From the IMG/VR virus record IMGVR_UViG_3300047470_000359, positions 1 through 40,484 of that record: a stretch of DNA of 40,484 nt; one strand, given 5' to 3'. Positions 8,037 through 16,991 of the stretch are shown in pieces. A program made the position numbers and the translations under genes. Position 1 is the first letter of the stretch. Each line of letters starts with the position of its first letter. Source of the stretch: a virus. The notes beneath the pieces were generated by a model. It worked only from the letters and a program-made list of their open reading frames with translations. It made no database searches and had not been told where the DNA came from.

Positions 8037-9148
8037 TTTTTCGACTCGTAGTCAGCAGGCAGCAGGTATTCGAAGTTGTCGGCCTTGCCGCCCTTCTTCG
8101 CCTTGCGCGCCTTGTGCGGATCCTTCGGTTCGGGCTCAAAGCAGTCCGCCGGCGCCACTTCCAATTTGGTCAACATGCCCTGATCGCTCAGCGAATAGGT
8201 GATACGGGAAATCAGCAGCTCACGGTCGAAGCCGATGATCGGATCAATCACCCGTACCAGGGTGTTGTGCCGCCACAGCTGGCCATTGGACTGGCGCCAG
8301 CCATGCACCGTGTAGGTGGTGGCCAGCGCCTTACCCATGCGCGAACCGCGCTCCCAGTTGGCCCGCGCCTGGGCCAGCTCGTTGGTCATCTGCCCGGTTT
8401 CATGAATGATCTGCACGCGCCGGCGCTTGACCCGCTCATCACTGAGGGTGGCGGTCACCTCGGAAGCCTGGGCGCCATATTCGGTGTCGGTGCCGCTCTT
8501 CTGCCCCAGCACCTGGTACTCGGAAAACACCCCGGAAAAGTCCAGGGCGGCGTCGGCCGACTTGATGTTCTTGCCGACCTCCAGCGCATCGAAGCTGCGC
8601 CCGCCGCTGCCAGGGCTGGCCAGCACCGCCATGCCGCGCGCATCGTCGGTGGAAAACACCCGGAACAACGTCAGCAAGCGGTCAATCGAGGCGAACGCCG
8701 TCTCGCCCGGCTCCAGGGTGTGGTCGGAGAGCTTGTCGCCTTCCGGTATCTCGCTGCTGACCGCAATGTTGTACGGCGCCGCCAGCGCCTTGACGATGGC
8801 CAACACGCTCTGATTGCTCCACTGCCCCGGCTTGTTCACCGCCGCGCAGTCGACCAGATCCGCGGTCAGCGAACGGCCGCTGATGGACAGGGTGATTTGC
8901 TTGTCGTCGTAACCAATCGGCGTGGCAAACACCCAGCCGGTCAGCACCAGGTCAGGCCCGATGCGCACCTGACACTTGGCCCCCTCGCGAATGACCCGCC
9001 GCTCCAGCTGGCCGGGCCATTGCCAGGTCAAACTGAGGTTAAACGAGCGCGCCTGATCCTCCAGGCCGGCGGTGATCTCCACCGATTTCCAGCCGAAATA
9101 ATCCAGGCCGTCGACCGTGAGGCTGACGGCGTTTTGTTCATCGGACAT
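8033..9148 (-). CDS. Baseplate hub protein (gpD/Mu gp44 type)
   Basis: The product is 371 aa. It starts MSDEQNAVSLTVDGLDYFGWKSVEI, with the family segments SLTWQWPGQLERRVIREG, GKNIKSADAALDFSGVFSEY and VRVIDPIIGFDRELLISRI. These identify the gp27-like hub that carries the spike. The C terminus is lysine-rich. It lies in the canonical order circularisation protein, hub, spike. Confidence 0.93.
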   Translation of the reverse strand: MSDEQNAVSLTVDGLDYFGWKSVEITAGLEDQARSFNLSLTWQWPGQLERRVIREGAKCQVRIGPDLVLTGWVFATPIGYDDKQITLSISGRSLTADLVDCAAVNKPGQWSNQSVLAIVKALAAPYNIAVSSEIPEGDKLSDHTLEPGETAFASIDRLLTLFRVFSTDDARGMAVLASPGSGGRSFDALEVGKNIKSADAALDFSGVFSEYQVLGQKSGTDTEYGAQASEVTATLSDERVKRRRVQIIHETGQMTNELAQARANWERGSRMGKALATTYTVHGWRQSNGQLWRHNTLVRVIDPIIGFDRELLISRITYSLSDQGMLTKLEVAPADCFEPEPKDPHKARKAKKGGKADNFEYLLPADYESKK

Positions 9149-9150
9149 GC

Positions 9151-10470
9151 TTACCTCTGGGCCAGTTTGATCGGCACGGCCGGCACAAAACCGGGATGGC
9201 GGATACGGTTGCGCTGCACCACCTCGGCCTCCCGGGTGGCATCACCAAAGCGCCGGTAAGCCAGCACCAGGACCGACAGCGTCTCCGGCGGGGTCACGTC
9301 GACCAGACGCACCCCCGCCGCGGCCACCGCGGTCAGGTGCTTGACCAGCGTCTGCCGGTAGTGGTTGAGCGCCTGGTAGTGGTCCGGGTCGGCTTTGAGC
9401 GAGGCGGTAAAGATCGCCTCATTGAGGGTGTCGCGCAGCACCAGCACGTCGTCCGCCACCGGCACTTCCGGGCGCACCAGCGGCTGCAACGCCTGCTGCT
9501 CAACCGAGGGGGCCGCGTTCAGCGTCGCCGGCTGCTGAGTCACGGGCATGTCGCTGACGATCAACCCGATCTGCACCAGCAGGGCGTCCTGCACCAGGTT
9601 GGCGGTCGCCTGCGAGGCGAGCACCGTGTCGTGCCCACCCAATGGGCTGAGCGTATCAATCGCACTGACCGCCTGGCTTTGCTGGGTCGCCGCGGCCAGC
9701 GCCGCCCGATAACCGCCACTCGACGCACCCGAGGTGGCGGTGGCACTCGACCCCGACAGCGAGCCTGAGCCTGAGCCTGAGCTGCCGCCACCGCTAAAAA
9801 AATTCATCCCCGAAAAACTGCTGAAGTAGCCGGTAAACAACGACGACAACGAGCCGGGCGAATTCATCAGCGACTGGGCAAACCCGCTGAGCGACGTGAA
9901 GGTGCTCAGAAACGGGGCGAAATGCTGCTGGATCACCCCGTACACCCCCGACAGCCGCGTGCGCAGTTGTTGCAGCCCAAGCCGGGCCTGGTTGACCTGA
10001 CCCATCGCCGACTGGTAACGCCCCAGCGACGAATCCAACAGGCTGTTGGAGGACGTCACCAACTGCTGCTGGCTGTTGACCCTGGCCGCCGGTGACTTCA
10101 GCGGCAGGTCGGGATAGAAGGTCAACTCGAACGTGACCATCCCGCCCTGGGTGCGCTCATGGGCCATGTCGCACTCGCCGACCTTGACCTGCAGGCGCCC
10201 CAACCAGGGATGCACCAGCTCGCCGGCGCCCGGCGTCTGCAACGCCTCGATCAGCTTGTCACGCCGCTCAAGGCAGTCATCGCCCACCACCCACGCGGTC
10301 ATTTTGTGCACGTGGGCCTGCTTGCCCATCTGCTCAAAAAACGGCGTGTCGCGCTGCGGAAATTCATGCAGCGGCCCCTTCATGCCCACCGGTACTGACG
10401 CCTGCGGAATCAAGAAACTGATCCCGCGGAACGAAGCCGGCAACAACTTATCGCGCCACGTCGCTGTCAT
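9151..10470 (-). CDS. DNA circularisation protein (Mu gp43/N type)
   Basis: The product is 439 aa. The N-terminal DNA_circ_N domain is recognisable from WRDKLLPASFRGISF through GGMVTFELTFYPD (about residues 4-138). A serine/glycine-rich linker (SGGGSSGSGSGSLSG, about 227-241) separates it from a C-terminal domain with LVDVTPPETLSVLVLAYRRFGDATREAE, a LysM-like tail-protein motif. The family is named from Mu-type N; in contractile tails the protein sits between tape measure and hub. Confidence 0.93.
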   Translation of the reverse strand: MTATWRDKLLPASFRGISFLIPQASVPVGMKGPLHEFPQRDTPFFEQMGKQAHVHKMTAWVVGDDCLERRDKLIEALQTPGAGELVHPWLGRLQVKVGECDMAHERTQGGMVTFELTFYPDLPLKSPAARVNSQQQLVTSSNSLLDSSLGRYQSAMGQVNQARLGLQQLRTRLSGVYGVIQQHFAPFLSTFTSLSGFAQSLMNSPGSLSSLFTGYFSSFSGMNFFSGGGSSGSGSGSLSGSSATATSGASSGGYRAALAAATQQSQAVSAIDTLSPLGGHDTVLASQATANLVQDALLVQIGLIVSDMPVTQQPATLNAAPSVEQQALQPLVRPEVPVADDVLVLRDTLNEAIFTASLKADPDHYQALNHYRQTLVKHLTAVAAAGVRLVDVTPPETLSVLVLAYRRFGDATREAEVVQRNRIRHPGFVPAVPIKLAQR

Positions 10471-12593
10471 TAGTTCGGCCTCATCACACCGATGGTTCGG
10501 GTACCGACGCTGGGCTTAATGCTCAAGCCCGGCTGGTTGGTTTTTGGTTGGTCAACCGTCGTCCCCGGCGGAGCGCCGTTGAGATTGATATTGAGCTCAC
10601 CATTGAGCTTTTGCGTCTGGGTGGCAGCCGTTTGCTGAAGCAACCCACTAGACCGTGCGGCAATGCTCGGGGCCTGAGTGGCGGCGCCCGGCGAATGAAG
10701 TGACAAAACAGCAGGCTCACCAGCAAGGTTGGGGCGACTGAGTAATTTTTCTGTACTCGGGATACCCGTGGCATTTTTCATCATCCGTTGATATCGCTGG
10801 GCACCCTCCACGGCACCAGCCTCAATAAACGCACCGTCACCGCCGCCAGGCCCAGCATTACGCACACGCTGCTCGTCGGCGAACGCGTTGGCCTTGTTGG
10901 TCGCGGTTTTGATGATTCCTTCACCATCCTCGCCACCACCGAAGTACTTCATCATCGGCTCGATGATCGGTTTCAGTTTCGCCCAGAGATTTTGGAACCA
11001 AGCGGCGATAGGTTCCCAGTTTTTGACGATCATTCCCAACGGAGACCAGTCAAAAATTTTCACCATAAAGCCCATGAACGGCACTGAAAGGGCTTTTACA
11101 ACCCCCCATAAAGCACTGAAAAACTCACCCAGCGGCTGCCAATTGGCAATGATCATCCCTAGCGGCGTCCAGGCGAAGGCACCTTTCATCCAACCCCAGA
11201 CAACCATTGCCGGCCCTTGGATCTTCGTCCACATAACCTGGAAGAATGGAGCCAAGGTCGACCAGTTGGCGACAATCAGTCCCGCCGCCGCCGCAATAGC
11301 TACTGCCGCAATGCCTATCGGTGTTGCCGCGAAGGCTACGCCGAGTAGACGCACGGCGACGGTAGCCGCCAGCACACCGACTCGAATCGCAGTGAAGGCA
11401 ATCCCCGCCATACCCAGCCCGCGGACCAATGCGGGGTTCGCCTCAATGACTTGGGCAACCTTCGACGCCATAGGCTGGAGCGCCTTGGAAACCATATTGA
11501 TTGCGGGCAGTAAAGCATCGCCAATAGCACGCGCTACGCTCGCTGCCGTGTTGCGCAGCAGTTGAAGGTTATTTGCAGTCGTGGCTGCTCTGGATTGGTA
11601 CTCCTGATCCATCGAGCCACCATACTGCTTCTGGTCGGTGACTTTCTGCAGGTTGCTCTTGAGTAGATCAAGGTTCGTCAACAACGGGGCAATGGCACCA
11701 ACGGACTCGCTACCGAACATTGTCGTCAGCAACCCCGCCTGCGACTCCGGCTTAACCTTACTGATCCGAGTGAGCAGGTCGAGCAAGGTGCCCTGGGCAT
11801 CTTTCTGCATGCCCACCGCAACAGCCTTCGAGTCCAGCCTAAGTGCCTTGAAGGCCTGTTGCTGGCCCTTCGTGGCAGCCGTGCCCTTGGTCAGTGCCAG
11901 CATGAAGTTCTTGATACCAGTTGCAGCCACTTCTTGCTCGATGCCTACCCCCGCCATAGTCGCGCCAAGTGCCGCGATTTGACCCGACGCTAGACCCGCG
12001 ATAGCACCCAAAGGGCCGATACGCGTCACGATGTCTGATATCTGCTTTGTGTTAGCCGGCCCGGTGTTGCCGAGGTAGTTGATCTTGTCAGCCAGACCAA
12101 CGACATCGGTCTGAGTCATTTTGAAGGACGTCCGCCACTTGGCCATCATGTCGCCGCTTTCCTCAGCGGTCTGATCAAAGGCGATACCCATCTTCACCGC
12201 AGCTTCGGCGAAGCCCAGTAACTCTTCCCGGGCAATACCTGATTGTCCTCCAGCGGCGACAATCTTGGCGATGTCTCCGGCGGCCATGGGCAAGCGCTCA
12301 GACATTCGCCCGATATCGTCGCCCATCTGCTTGAACTGTTCGGGCTTATCGAAGTTGACGACTTTTCGCACATCCGCCATTTGCGACTCAAAGTTGATGG
12401 CGGCAGCTGCACCGGCAACAAACGGCGCAGCCAACGCGCCCCCAGCTAGGACGTCCCCGAAATTGATTTTACCAAGCCCGGTTTTATCTAGCCCCTTCTT
12501 GAATCCCGCGATGTTTTTGCGGATGCCAGAAAGTTTCGGCGACAGCTTGTCGACGCCGGTAATTAACGCCTTGAGCTGGAACTTGTCTGCCAT
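10470..12593 (-). CDS. Tail tape measure protein
   Basis: The product is 707 aa from ATG 12593, which overlaps the upstream TGA as TGATG; a GTG at 12596 is also open. The N-terminal half has the PhageMin_Tail core (MADVRKVVNF..., AEESGDMMAKWR, a TGPANTKQISDIV segment). Hydrophobic segments follow at about residues 395-450. Two repeated modules reading WTPLGMIIANWQPLGEFF and WSPLGMIVKNWEPIAAWF (about 470-545) are internal tandem repeats. It sets tail length and is ejected with the genome. Base composition is slightly lower in GC than the baseplate genes. Confidence 0.95.
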   Translation of the reverse strand: MADKFQLKALITGVDKLSPKLSGIRKNIAGFKKGLDKTGLGKINFGDVLAGGALAAPFVAGAAAAINFESQMADVRKVVNFDKPEQFKQMGDDIGRMSERLPMAAGDIAKIVAAGGQSGIAREELLGFAEAAVKMGIAFDQTAEESGDMMAKWRTSFKMTQTDVVGLADKINYLGNTGPANTKQISDIVTRIGPLGAIAGLASGQIAALGATMAGVGIEQEVAATGIKNFMLALTKGTAATKGQQQAFKALRLDSKAVAVGMQKDAQGTLLDLLTRISKVKPESQAGLLTTMFGSESVGAIAPLLTNLDLLKSNLQKVTDQKQYGGSMDQEYQSRAATTANNLQLLRNTAASVARAIGDALLPAINMVSKALQPMASKVAQVIEANPALVRGLGMAGIAFTAIRVGVLAATVAVRLLGVAFAATPIGIAAVAIAAAAGLIVANWSTLAPFFQVMWTKIQGPAMVVWGWMKGAFAWTPLGMIIANWQPLGEFFSALWGVVKALSVPFMGFMVKIFDWSPLGMIVKNWEPIAAWFQNLWAKLKPIIEPMMKYFGGGEDGEGIIKTATNKANAFADEQRVRNAGPGGGDGAFIEAGAVEGAQRYQRMMKNATGIPSTEKLLSRPNLAGEPAVLSLHSPGAATQAPSIAARSSGLLQQTAATQTQKLNGELNINLNGAPPGTTVDQPKTNQPGLSIKPSVGTRTIGVMRPN

Positions 12594-13020
12594 CACTGCA
12601 CCTGCTGAAGTTCGTTAATGCGCTGGGCGTGCTCAAGGCTTTCGCTGAGCGCATCCAGTGGCCTGGCCATCATCCGTTCGGGGTCAACCTTCCAGAACCA
12701 GGCCAGGTCGTAGGCGACTGAAATCAGGTCGGTGACGGAGCCGACGCCGCACTCATGAAAAAACCGGCGACCGCCCAGCTCAAGGTATTGAGATCTGACA
12801 GATCCAGCTGATTGACAGACGACGGTGGGATGCCGGCGCAGACCGCGATGTATTTTGCCGCGACATCCATGTCGAGGCTGACGTCTTCATTTTTGTCGAC
12901 CTTGTACGGCAGCGCCTTGATGGTGCGCACTTCCTGCACCGTCGGGCGACGTAGAGTGAGCTCCGTCAGCGGCTCGCCATGGGCTTCAATAGCCACTTCA
13001 AGTTTCACGACTTCGGTCAT
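12593..13020 (-). CDS. Frameshifted long form of the tail assembly chaperone
   Basis: The zero-frame gene (13020-12724) carries the slippery heptamer T-TTT-TTC at 12763-12757. After a -1 slip there, translation continues as HECGVGSVTDLISVAYDLAW... for 54 residues and stops at 12595-12593, overlapping the tape measure start. The predicted product is 142 aa (88 + 54). The extension ends in RPLDALSESLEHAQRINELQ, resembling the GpE-type extension of P2/Mu tail chaperones. No other gene fills the 12594-12723 gap, which supports this reading. Confidence 0.8.
12724..13020 (-). CDS. Tail assembly chaperone, short form (Mu gp41 type)
   Basis: The product is 98 aa from ATG 13020. AAGGGG lies seven bases upstream of this ATG but only one base from the alternative ATG 13026, which decides the start. 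The sequence has EPLTELTLRRPTVQEVRTIKALPY and ends in a helix near the frameshift site, matching the Phage_TAC E family. It coats the tape measure protein during tail assembly. It overlaps the tube gene end by four bases. Confidence 0.88.
   Translation of the reverse strand: MTEVVKLEVAIEAHGEPLTELTLRRPTVQEVRTIKALPYKVDKNEDVSLDMDVAAKYIAVCAGIPPSSVNQLDLSDLNTLSWAVAGFFMSAASAPSPT
12757..12763 (-). promoter_or_regulatory. Programmed -1 frameshift site T-TTT-TTC
   Basis: The codons are GGT TTT TTC ATG, so the heptamer fits X-XXY-YYZ exactly. The -1 frame is open from upstream of the site to 12593, and the zero frame stops 10 codons after the slip. Frameshifting here is known for the equivalent gene pairs of P2, Mu and lambda. 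Confidence 0.82.
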
Positions 13021-13364
13021 TGCCATACCCCTTTGATTCCGTCGAATTGCAGTTCAATGGTGCCGTCATCGCCTTTCGACGTTGGCTCGTCGACCAAGTA
13101 CGCACCTGAAAGCACGTAGACCTTGCCGTTGTTGAATTCACAGGTGACCGTCATGTCCGTGCCGTCGGTCAGCGTTTTGAGCGATAGGGCCGGATCGTGG
13201 ATGGCGGTCATCTTCAGATAGGGCGCCAGCTCTTCTTCCTTGTAGAAGCCTGGATAAACTGTCTCCCGCTTTTTATCCATCAACGGCGCTTCGGCGCCAC
13301 CGGTGATGGTCAGTTGCATGCCGTCCACCTTGACGTAGGCCGTGCCGGCTACTTTTTTGCCCAT
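13017..13364 (-). CDS. Tail tube protein (Mu gp40 type)
   Basis: The product is 115 aa. GTAYVKVDGMQLTITGGAEAPL at the N terminus, KMTAIHDPALSLKTLTDGTDMTVTCEFNNGKVYVLSGA in the middle and DGTIELQFDG near the end match the Mu-like tail tube family. It polymerises into the inner tube under the sheath. A terminator hairpin lies between it and the sheath gene. Confidence 0.93.
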   Translation of the reverse strand: MGKKVAGTAYVKVDGMQLTITGGAEAPLMDKKRETVYPGFYKEEELAPYLKMTAIHDPALSLKTLTDGTDMTVTCEFNNGKVYVLSGAYLVDEPTSKGDDGTIELQFDGIKGVWQ

Positions 13365-13382
13365 GGGTTGAATCTCCAGAAT

Positions 13383-13406
13383 GAAAAAGCCCGCTCGGGG
13401 CGGGCT
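13383..13406 (-). terminator. Terminator/attenuator between sheath and tube genes
   Basis: On the minus strand AGCCCGC-CCCGA-GCGGGCT is followed by TTTTC. It lies inside the tail operon, so full late transcription must pass it, and it may adjust the sheath-to-tube ratio. Confidence 0.7.
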
Positions 13407-13424
13407 GGGTGATCAGGGTCAGCG

Positions 13425-14921
13425 TTACGCGGCGGCGTCGTACTGGAGGCGGAACTGGTTGAGCAGCGCAAAAATGCGCAGGCCGTTGATGTAGTCCGGC
13501 GGGAACAACACGTTCACGCGGCTCGGGTCATTACCGTCGCGCTCCACCACCAGATGCTCGGCGAACAGGTCAGCGTTTTCCACATGCCCTTCCAGCTCAA
13601 GCTTGCCGTACTGTGCAATCAGCTCGCCCCGAATGGTGCTCGGCGTGACGATCGGTTGGCCGGCACCGAAGCGCGTACCGTCGCTGGCCAGCTTGTGGCG
13701 GCCGTACTTGCTGGTGATCACGCTCTGCATGCGCCGGATGATGAATGCCGACTGATGCATGGTCTCGCTGTCCAAGTACGAGTTGTCCGCCTGGCCGTAC
13801 GCGTTTTTCTGGTAGGTGGTGATAGAGCGCTGAATGCGCACATAGCCGCCTTCGTAGTAGGCCGTGGCAAGGCCATAGGTCAGCAGCGATTGGCGCTCCG
13901 TGAGCGTGAACCGTTCACTGGCCGGCGCAGGATCCAGACCGGGCAGCGAGCCGCTTTGCGTGGGCCGGCTGGCATCAGCGGAGATGAACACCGAGGTGCG
14001 CGCCGCCAGCGCTGCGGCCTGCACCCAGACGGGCTGGGGCACGCCCGGCTCCACCGCTTGGATAGTCATGTGCTGGTCATTGCGCGCCTGACCGGCCGCC
14101 ACCAGCGTACCCAACGTACCGCGCTTTGCCGTGTAGACGTGGCCGAACAGTTGCTTGGCCCAGCTCCAGCGCCCGGTGTTGTCGTCCATCGCATCTTTCC
14201 ACGCATTCAGCGTGGTCGTATCCGACCAGGGCACGCAGATGAATTCGAAAGGCTCGTCGCCCAGCGCCGCGACTGCATCGATCTGGTCAGGCGCACCGAC
14301 GCCCCCAGTCATCTGGGTCGCAACAACATTCAGGCCGGCAGGGGTCGACTCGCCATTCGACTTGCCCAGGCGGTTCAGGACCAGACCAATGTCGTTGCCG
14401 CTCTCACCCTTCCACTTACAAGTGAGCGTGACGACTCCCGCGACAGCCAAGGCGGTGACTGGCAGGTCTGGCGTGGCGTTGATCTTCACGGCCAACGCTG
14501 ACGCTGCGATGGTCGGAGTAGCCGCCGACACGACGACCGACTGCACACGAACACCACCGACGTACAGGTTCAATAACCCCGGCTCGGTCGCGGCACCGGT
14601 GATGGTGACCGTCGCTGTTGCAGCGGTACCGGTTTCGGTCTGCAATGGCAGACACCAGATCTCACCGATGGGGTCAGTCTTGCGCCAGGTTTCGTACATC
14701 GCGGCGAGCATCGAGCCTTGCCCGCCGATGTCCTTGGCCAGACCCAGGCTCGACACCAGCACCAACTGGCCGATGCTATCGCTGGTGGCGTCACCGTTGA
14801 CCTGAGCGACGATCAGCCGGCGTAAGGCTGACGACGCACTGTTGGCCGCCGAATTATCCATCTCCGCATAGAACAGCGGCACACGGATATCGGCGGGGAT
14901 GTTGCTGAATCCGATAGGCAT
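13425..14921 (-). CDS. Tail sheath protein (Mu gp39 type)
   Basis: The product is 498 aa. MPIGFSNIPADIRVPLFYAEMDNS and LRRLIVAQVNGDA at the N terminus, SADASRPTQSGSLPGL at about residues 315-330, and the C-terminal HVENADLFAEHLVVERDGNDPSRVNVLFPPDYINGLRI identify the contractile sheath family. Its presence makes this a myovirus-type tail. The start ATG shares a base with the TAA of the DUF2635 gene. Confidence 0.97.
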   Translation of the reverse strand: MPIGFSNIPADIRVPLFYAEMDNSAANSASSALRRLIVAQVNGDATSDSIGQLVLVSSLGLAKDIGGQGSMLAAMYETWRKTDPIGEIWCLPLQTETGTAATATVTITGAATEPGLLNLYVGGVRVQSVVVSAATPTIAASALAVKINATPDLPVTALAVAGVVTLTCKWKGESGNDIGLVLNRLGKSNGESTPAGLNVVATQMTGGVGAPDQIDAVAALGDEPFEFICVPWSDTTTLNAWKDAMDDNTGRWSWAKQLFGHVYTAKRGTLGTLVAAGQARNDQHMTIQAVEPGVPQPVWVQAAALAARTSVFISADASRPTQSGSLPGLDPAPASERFTLTERQSLLTYGLATAYYEGGYVRIQRSITTYQKNAYGQADNSYLDSETMHQSAFIIRRMQSVITSKYGRHKLASDGTRFGAGQPIVTPSTIRGELIAQYGKLELEGHVENADLFAEHLVVERDGNDPSRVNVLFPPDYINGLRIFALLNQFRLQYDAAA

Positions 14922-15127
14922 TATTGCGCTTCCTCGGGTTTCGGCGTGGTGACGCCCTTGGTGGATTGGGCTTTATCAGCCTTGAGGGTTACGTCGCCAT
15001 CCGCTTGGCGGCGGCGCCACCATGCGTTGTCTGGGACTTCCCGGCCTTCAACAGGCAACAAGTCGCCAGCGTCCGGATCGGGCACAGAGCGGCCAGAGGC
15101 CGGCACCACAGTGATGCGTTTGGTCAT
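14921..15127 (-). CDS. DUF2635 family protein (Mu gp38 type)
   Basis: The product is 68 aa. ITVVPASGRSVPDPDAGDLLPVEGREVPDNAWWRRRQADGDV is the DUF2635 signature, present in Mu-like tail operons directly upstream of the sheath. Its role is unknown. It overlaps the tail terminator gene by four bases and the sheath start by one, indicating tight coupling. Confidence 0.93.
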   Translation of the reverse strand: MTKRITVVPASGRSVPDPDAGDLLPVEGREVPDNAWWRRRQADGDVTLKADKAQSTKGVTTPKPEEAQ

Positions 15128-15714
15128 GGTGTTACGTCTCCTGAGAATTTCGCTTCAATGCGCCCATCCGGGCCAGGTCGTTGCAAGTTCGGATCTGCTG
15201 GATCGAGGCAGTCCATGTTGAAAGTCGCGCCGGTGAAAGGCGCCAAACCATCCAGTTCAAGTTCGTGCCAGGTTTCGGCAGGATCGCCCTGTCGGCTTCG
15301 ACCAAGCTGGAATTCCGCCGTGAACAAAAATTGGTACACAACCCGCGCTCGACTGGTGTGAAGCAGTGCGCCTTTCCCATATTCAATGGGCTCGTACTCC
15401 GGCGCCGGACACCAACCGACCAGCGATCGCCAGAGTTCGGAACGCAGATCGTGCAACTGGTCGTTGGCTTCCTGGCCGCGCTCATCCCCCGCATCAAGAA
15501 CAATCACCACGGCGAACTGATCCGTGATGTCCTGAATGATCGAGTTTTGGGATTTGTTGGGCCCGCCCGCATCCGCCGAGGCAATGACGTATGCCGCAGG
15601 CAAGGCAAGCTTTGCGCTTTCGACTACAGCATCCCAATCAATGCCACCGGTGACTCGACCGGCAAAGGTGGGGCATGTCGCTCGAAGGTGAGCAACAATC
15701 GGATTCAATTTCAT
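15124..15714 (-). CDS. Tail terminator-like protein (Mu gp37 type)
   Basis: The product is 196 aa. Position between the neck protein and DUF2635, plus ITDQFAVVIVLD, LHDLRSELWRSLVGW and YQFLFTAEFQLG segments, match the gp37/tail terminator group that caps the growing tail. It contains by chance or by history a 15-base exact match (ACAAAAATTGGTACA) to the candidate left attachment repeat. I see no other oddity. Confidence 0.85.
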   Translation of the reverse strand: MKLNPIVAHLRATCPTFAGRVTGGIDWDAVVESAKLALPAAYVIASADAGGPNKSQNSIIQDITDQFAVVIVLDAGDERGQEANDQLHDLRSELWRSLVGWCPAPEYEPIEYGKGALLHTSRARVVYQFLFTAEFQLGRSRQGDPAETWHELELDGLAPFTGATFNMDCLDPADPNLQRPGPDGRIEAKFSGDVTP

Positions 15715-15738
15715 GAGGGTGTCCAGAAGGAACGCTAA

Positions 15739-16260
15739 TCAGCCCAAGGCAGCAGCAAAAGCAACAGAGAGGATTGATTGAACTTGTGACGCCGAGTCCT
15801 GCAAGGCATCAGCCATATAGTTGTCTCGCGGCTTGATTCGCCATTCGCCAGACGCGCGTTCGGCCAGCGCCGCTGCTCGAACCCCTTTGGCTCGACGGTT
15901 CGATTTACCTTTACCCGCCCCGGGCGCCAGCTTTCCAAGGCGCTTTCCCTTTTTCACGCCGTAGTGCAGATAGGCCGGGTAGAAGTCTTCCATGGCCGAT
16001 GTTTTGGTTGGAGATATGCGAACGAGAAAGCCGGAGCGCGAAACCTTGAAACTGATCGACTCCACCGTCGCGCCAGTTCGATTCACCGGGTACCCGTCTT
16101 GGCCTTTGCCAAGCGCGAGATTCATCTGTGCCTTTTGCGTAATCAGCAAGCCGACTTTCCGCATCCCTGCGCGGATTTTTCGTTTGTCGAAGGCATCACG
16201 CTCGAACTTGTCGAAGCCCTCGACGTGCAGGTAGCCGTCAATCGAAGCAGAGTTAGACAT
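15739..16260 (-). CDS. HK97 gp10-like neck/tail completion protein
   Basis: The product is 173 aa. It has LHVEGFDKFERDAF, RAGMRKVGLLITQKAQMNLA, RTGATVESISFKVSR and YPAYLHYGVKKGKR, consistent with HK97 gp10-like or SPP1-type neck proteins. A basic low-complexity stretch (KGKSNRRAKG) lies at about residue 115. It overlaps the head closure gene by eight bases. The family call rests on position and fold-like pattern. Confidence 0.8.
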   Translation of the reverse strand: MSNSASIDGYLHVEGFDKFERDAFDKRKIRAGMRKVGLLITQKAQMNLALGKGQDGYPVNRTGATVESISFKVSRSGFLVRISPTKTSAMEDFYPAYLHYGVKKGKRLGKLAPGAGKGKSNRRAKGVRAAALAERASGEWRIKPRDNYMADALQDSASQVQSILSVAFAAALG

Positions 16261-16654
16261 AGATCCCTACTCCTGATTGCGACGGACTGAGCTCTTCAAC
16301 CTCCAGCAGTGTGAAGCGCCTGGAGTCGTTCATATCCGCTGATCGCTTTACGCGATACAAGGGCGTGTCCGGAACAACCTCATAAGATCCGCCTGAAATC
16401 GCCCTGACATGCACGATTTCATGCGCGTCGGTGATGCCCTTCAAAAGACGGATTGAAATCCGATGCGTGATCTTGACGTCGGTCTGAACGCCATCCGTGT
16501 AAGTGGCGGTACCCACCGGCTCTATCCGAGCCCATACACCGCGTAAGGACGAGAAGTTTGAATCAAGCCCCATGTCGACAGCGGGTGTGTCGGTTCGCCT
16601 GCGGACGGCAACACGGCGATTCAGCGCGCCAATGGTCGGTTCGCGATAGCCCAT
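16253..16654 (-). CDS. Head closure (head-tail adaptor) protein
   Basis: The product is 133 aa. ALNRRVAVRRRTDTPAVD at the N terminus, GVWARIEPVGT and THRISIRLLKGITDAHEIVH match the phage head-tail joining family (SPP1 gp16-like). It seals the connector after DNA packaging. It lies between the gp6-like connector and the gp10-like protein, the usual HK97 order. Confidence 0.9.
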   Translation of the reverse strand: MGYREPTIGALNRRVAVRRRTDTPAVDMGLDSNFSSLRGVWARIEPVGTATYTDGVQTDVKITHRISIRLLKGITDAHEIVHVRAISGGSYEVVPDTPLYRVKRSADMNDSRRFTLLEVEELSPSQSGVGIYV

Positions 16655-16670
16655 TACACACTCCGAAGTT

Positions 16671-16991
16671 CTACATGTTGACCCAGCGGTGAGGCTTCCA
16701 AAGCGCGCTGGTAGCCATAGGCAGCTCGGAAACCTGTGTGGTGCTGGAAATCACCGGCTCGCGGTACACGTACCACTGGCCGATGAGCAGCAGAGCGCCC
16801 TGCTTGATTGCGTTGCTCATGTTCAGCGCATTGCCAACCGGATCCGGGAGCGCCTCCCCTGGTGCAACCAACTTGCGATTGCTCCAGGTTTCGAAGGCGC
16901 TCAGGGCTGCATCCGTGTAACCCTGAATCAGCTGATCTTCGTCGTCGTGATCAACCTTCAAGTGGGCTTTCACGACATTGATATCAATCAT
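16671..16991 (-). CDS. gp6-like head-tail connector
   Basis: The product is 106 aa. It starts MIDINVVKAHLKVDHDDEDQLIQGYTDAAL, the typical start of HK97 gp6-like adaptors, and continues with a helix pair ending QGALLLIGQWYVYREPV. It attaches to the portal ring. It overlaps the preceding HeH-like gene by eight bases. Confidence 0.93.
   Translation of the reverse strand: MIDINVVKAHLKVDHDDEDQLIQGYTDAALSAFETWSNRKLVAPGEALPDPVGNALNMSNAIKQGALLLIGQWYVYREPVISSTTQVSELPMATSALWKPHRWVNM

Noticed and set aside
8114-9259. 381-codon plus-strand ORF
   Set aside because: It lies antisense to the clear baseplate hub gene; its translation is rich in R, H, G and A as expected for a high-GC shadow and has no motif.
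13554-14501. 315-codon plus-strand ORF
   Set aside because: Antisense shadow of the tail sheath gene with atypical Arg/His/Gln-rich composition.
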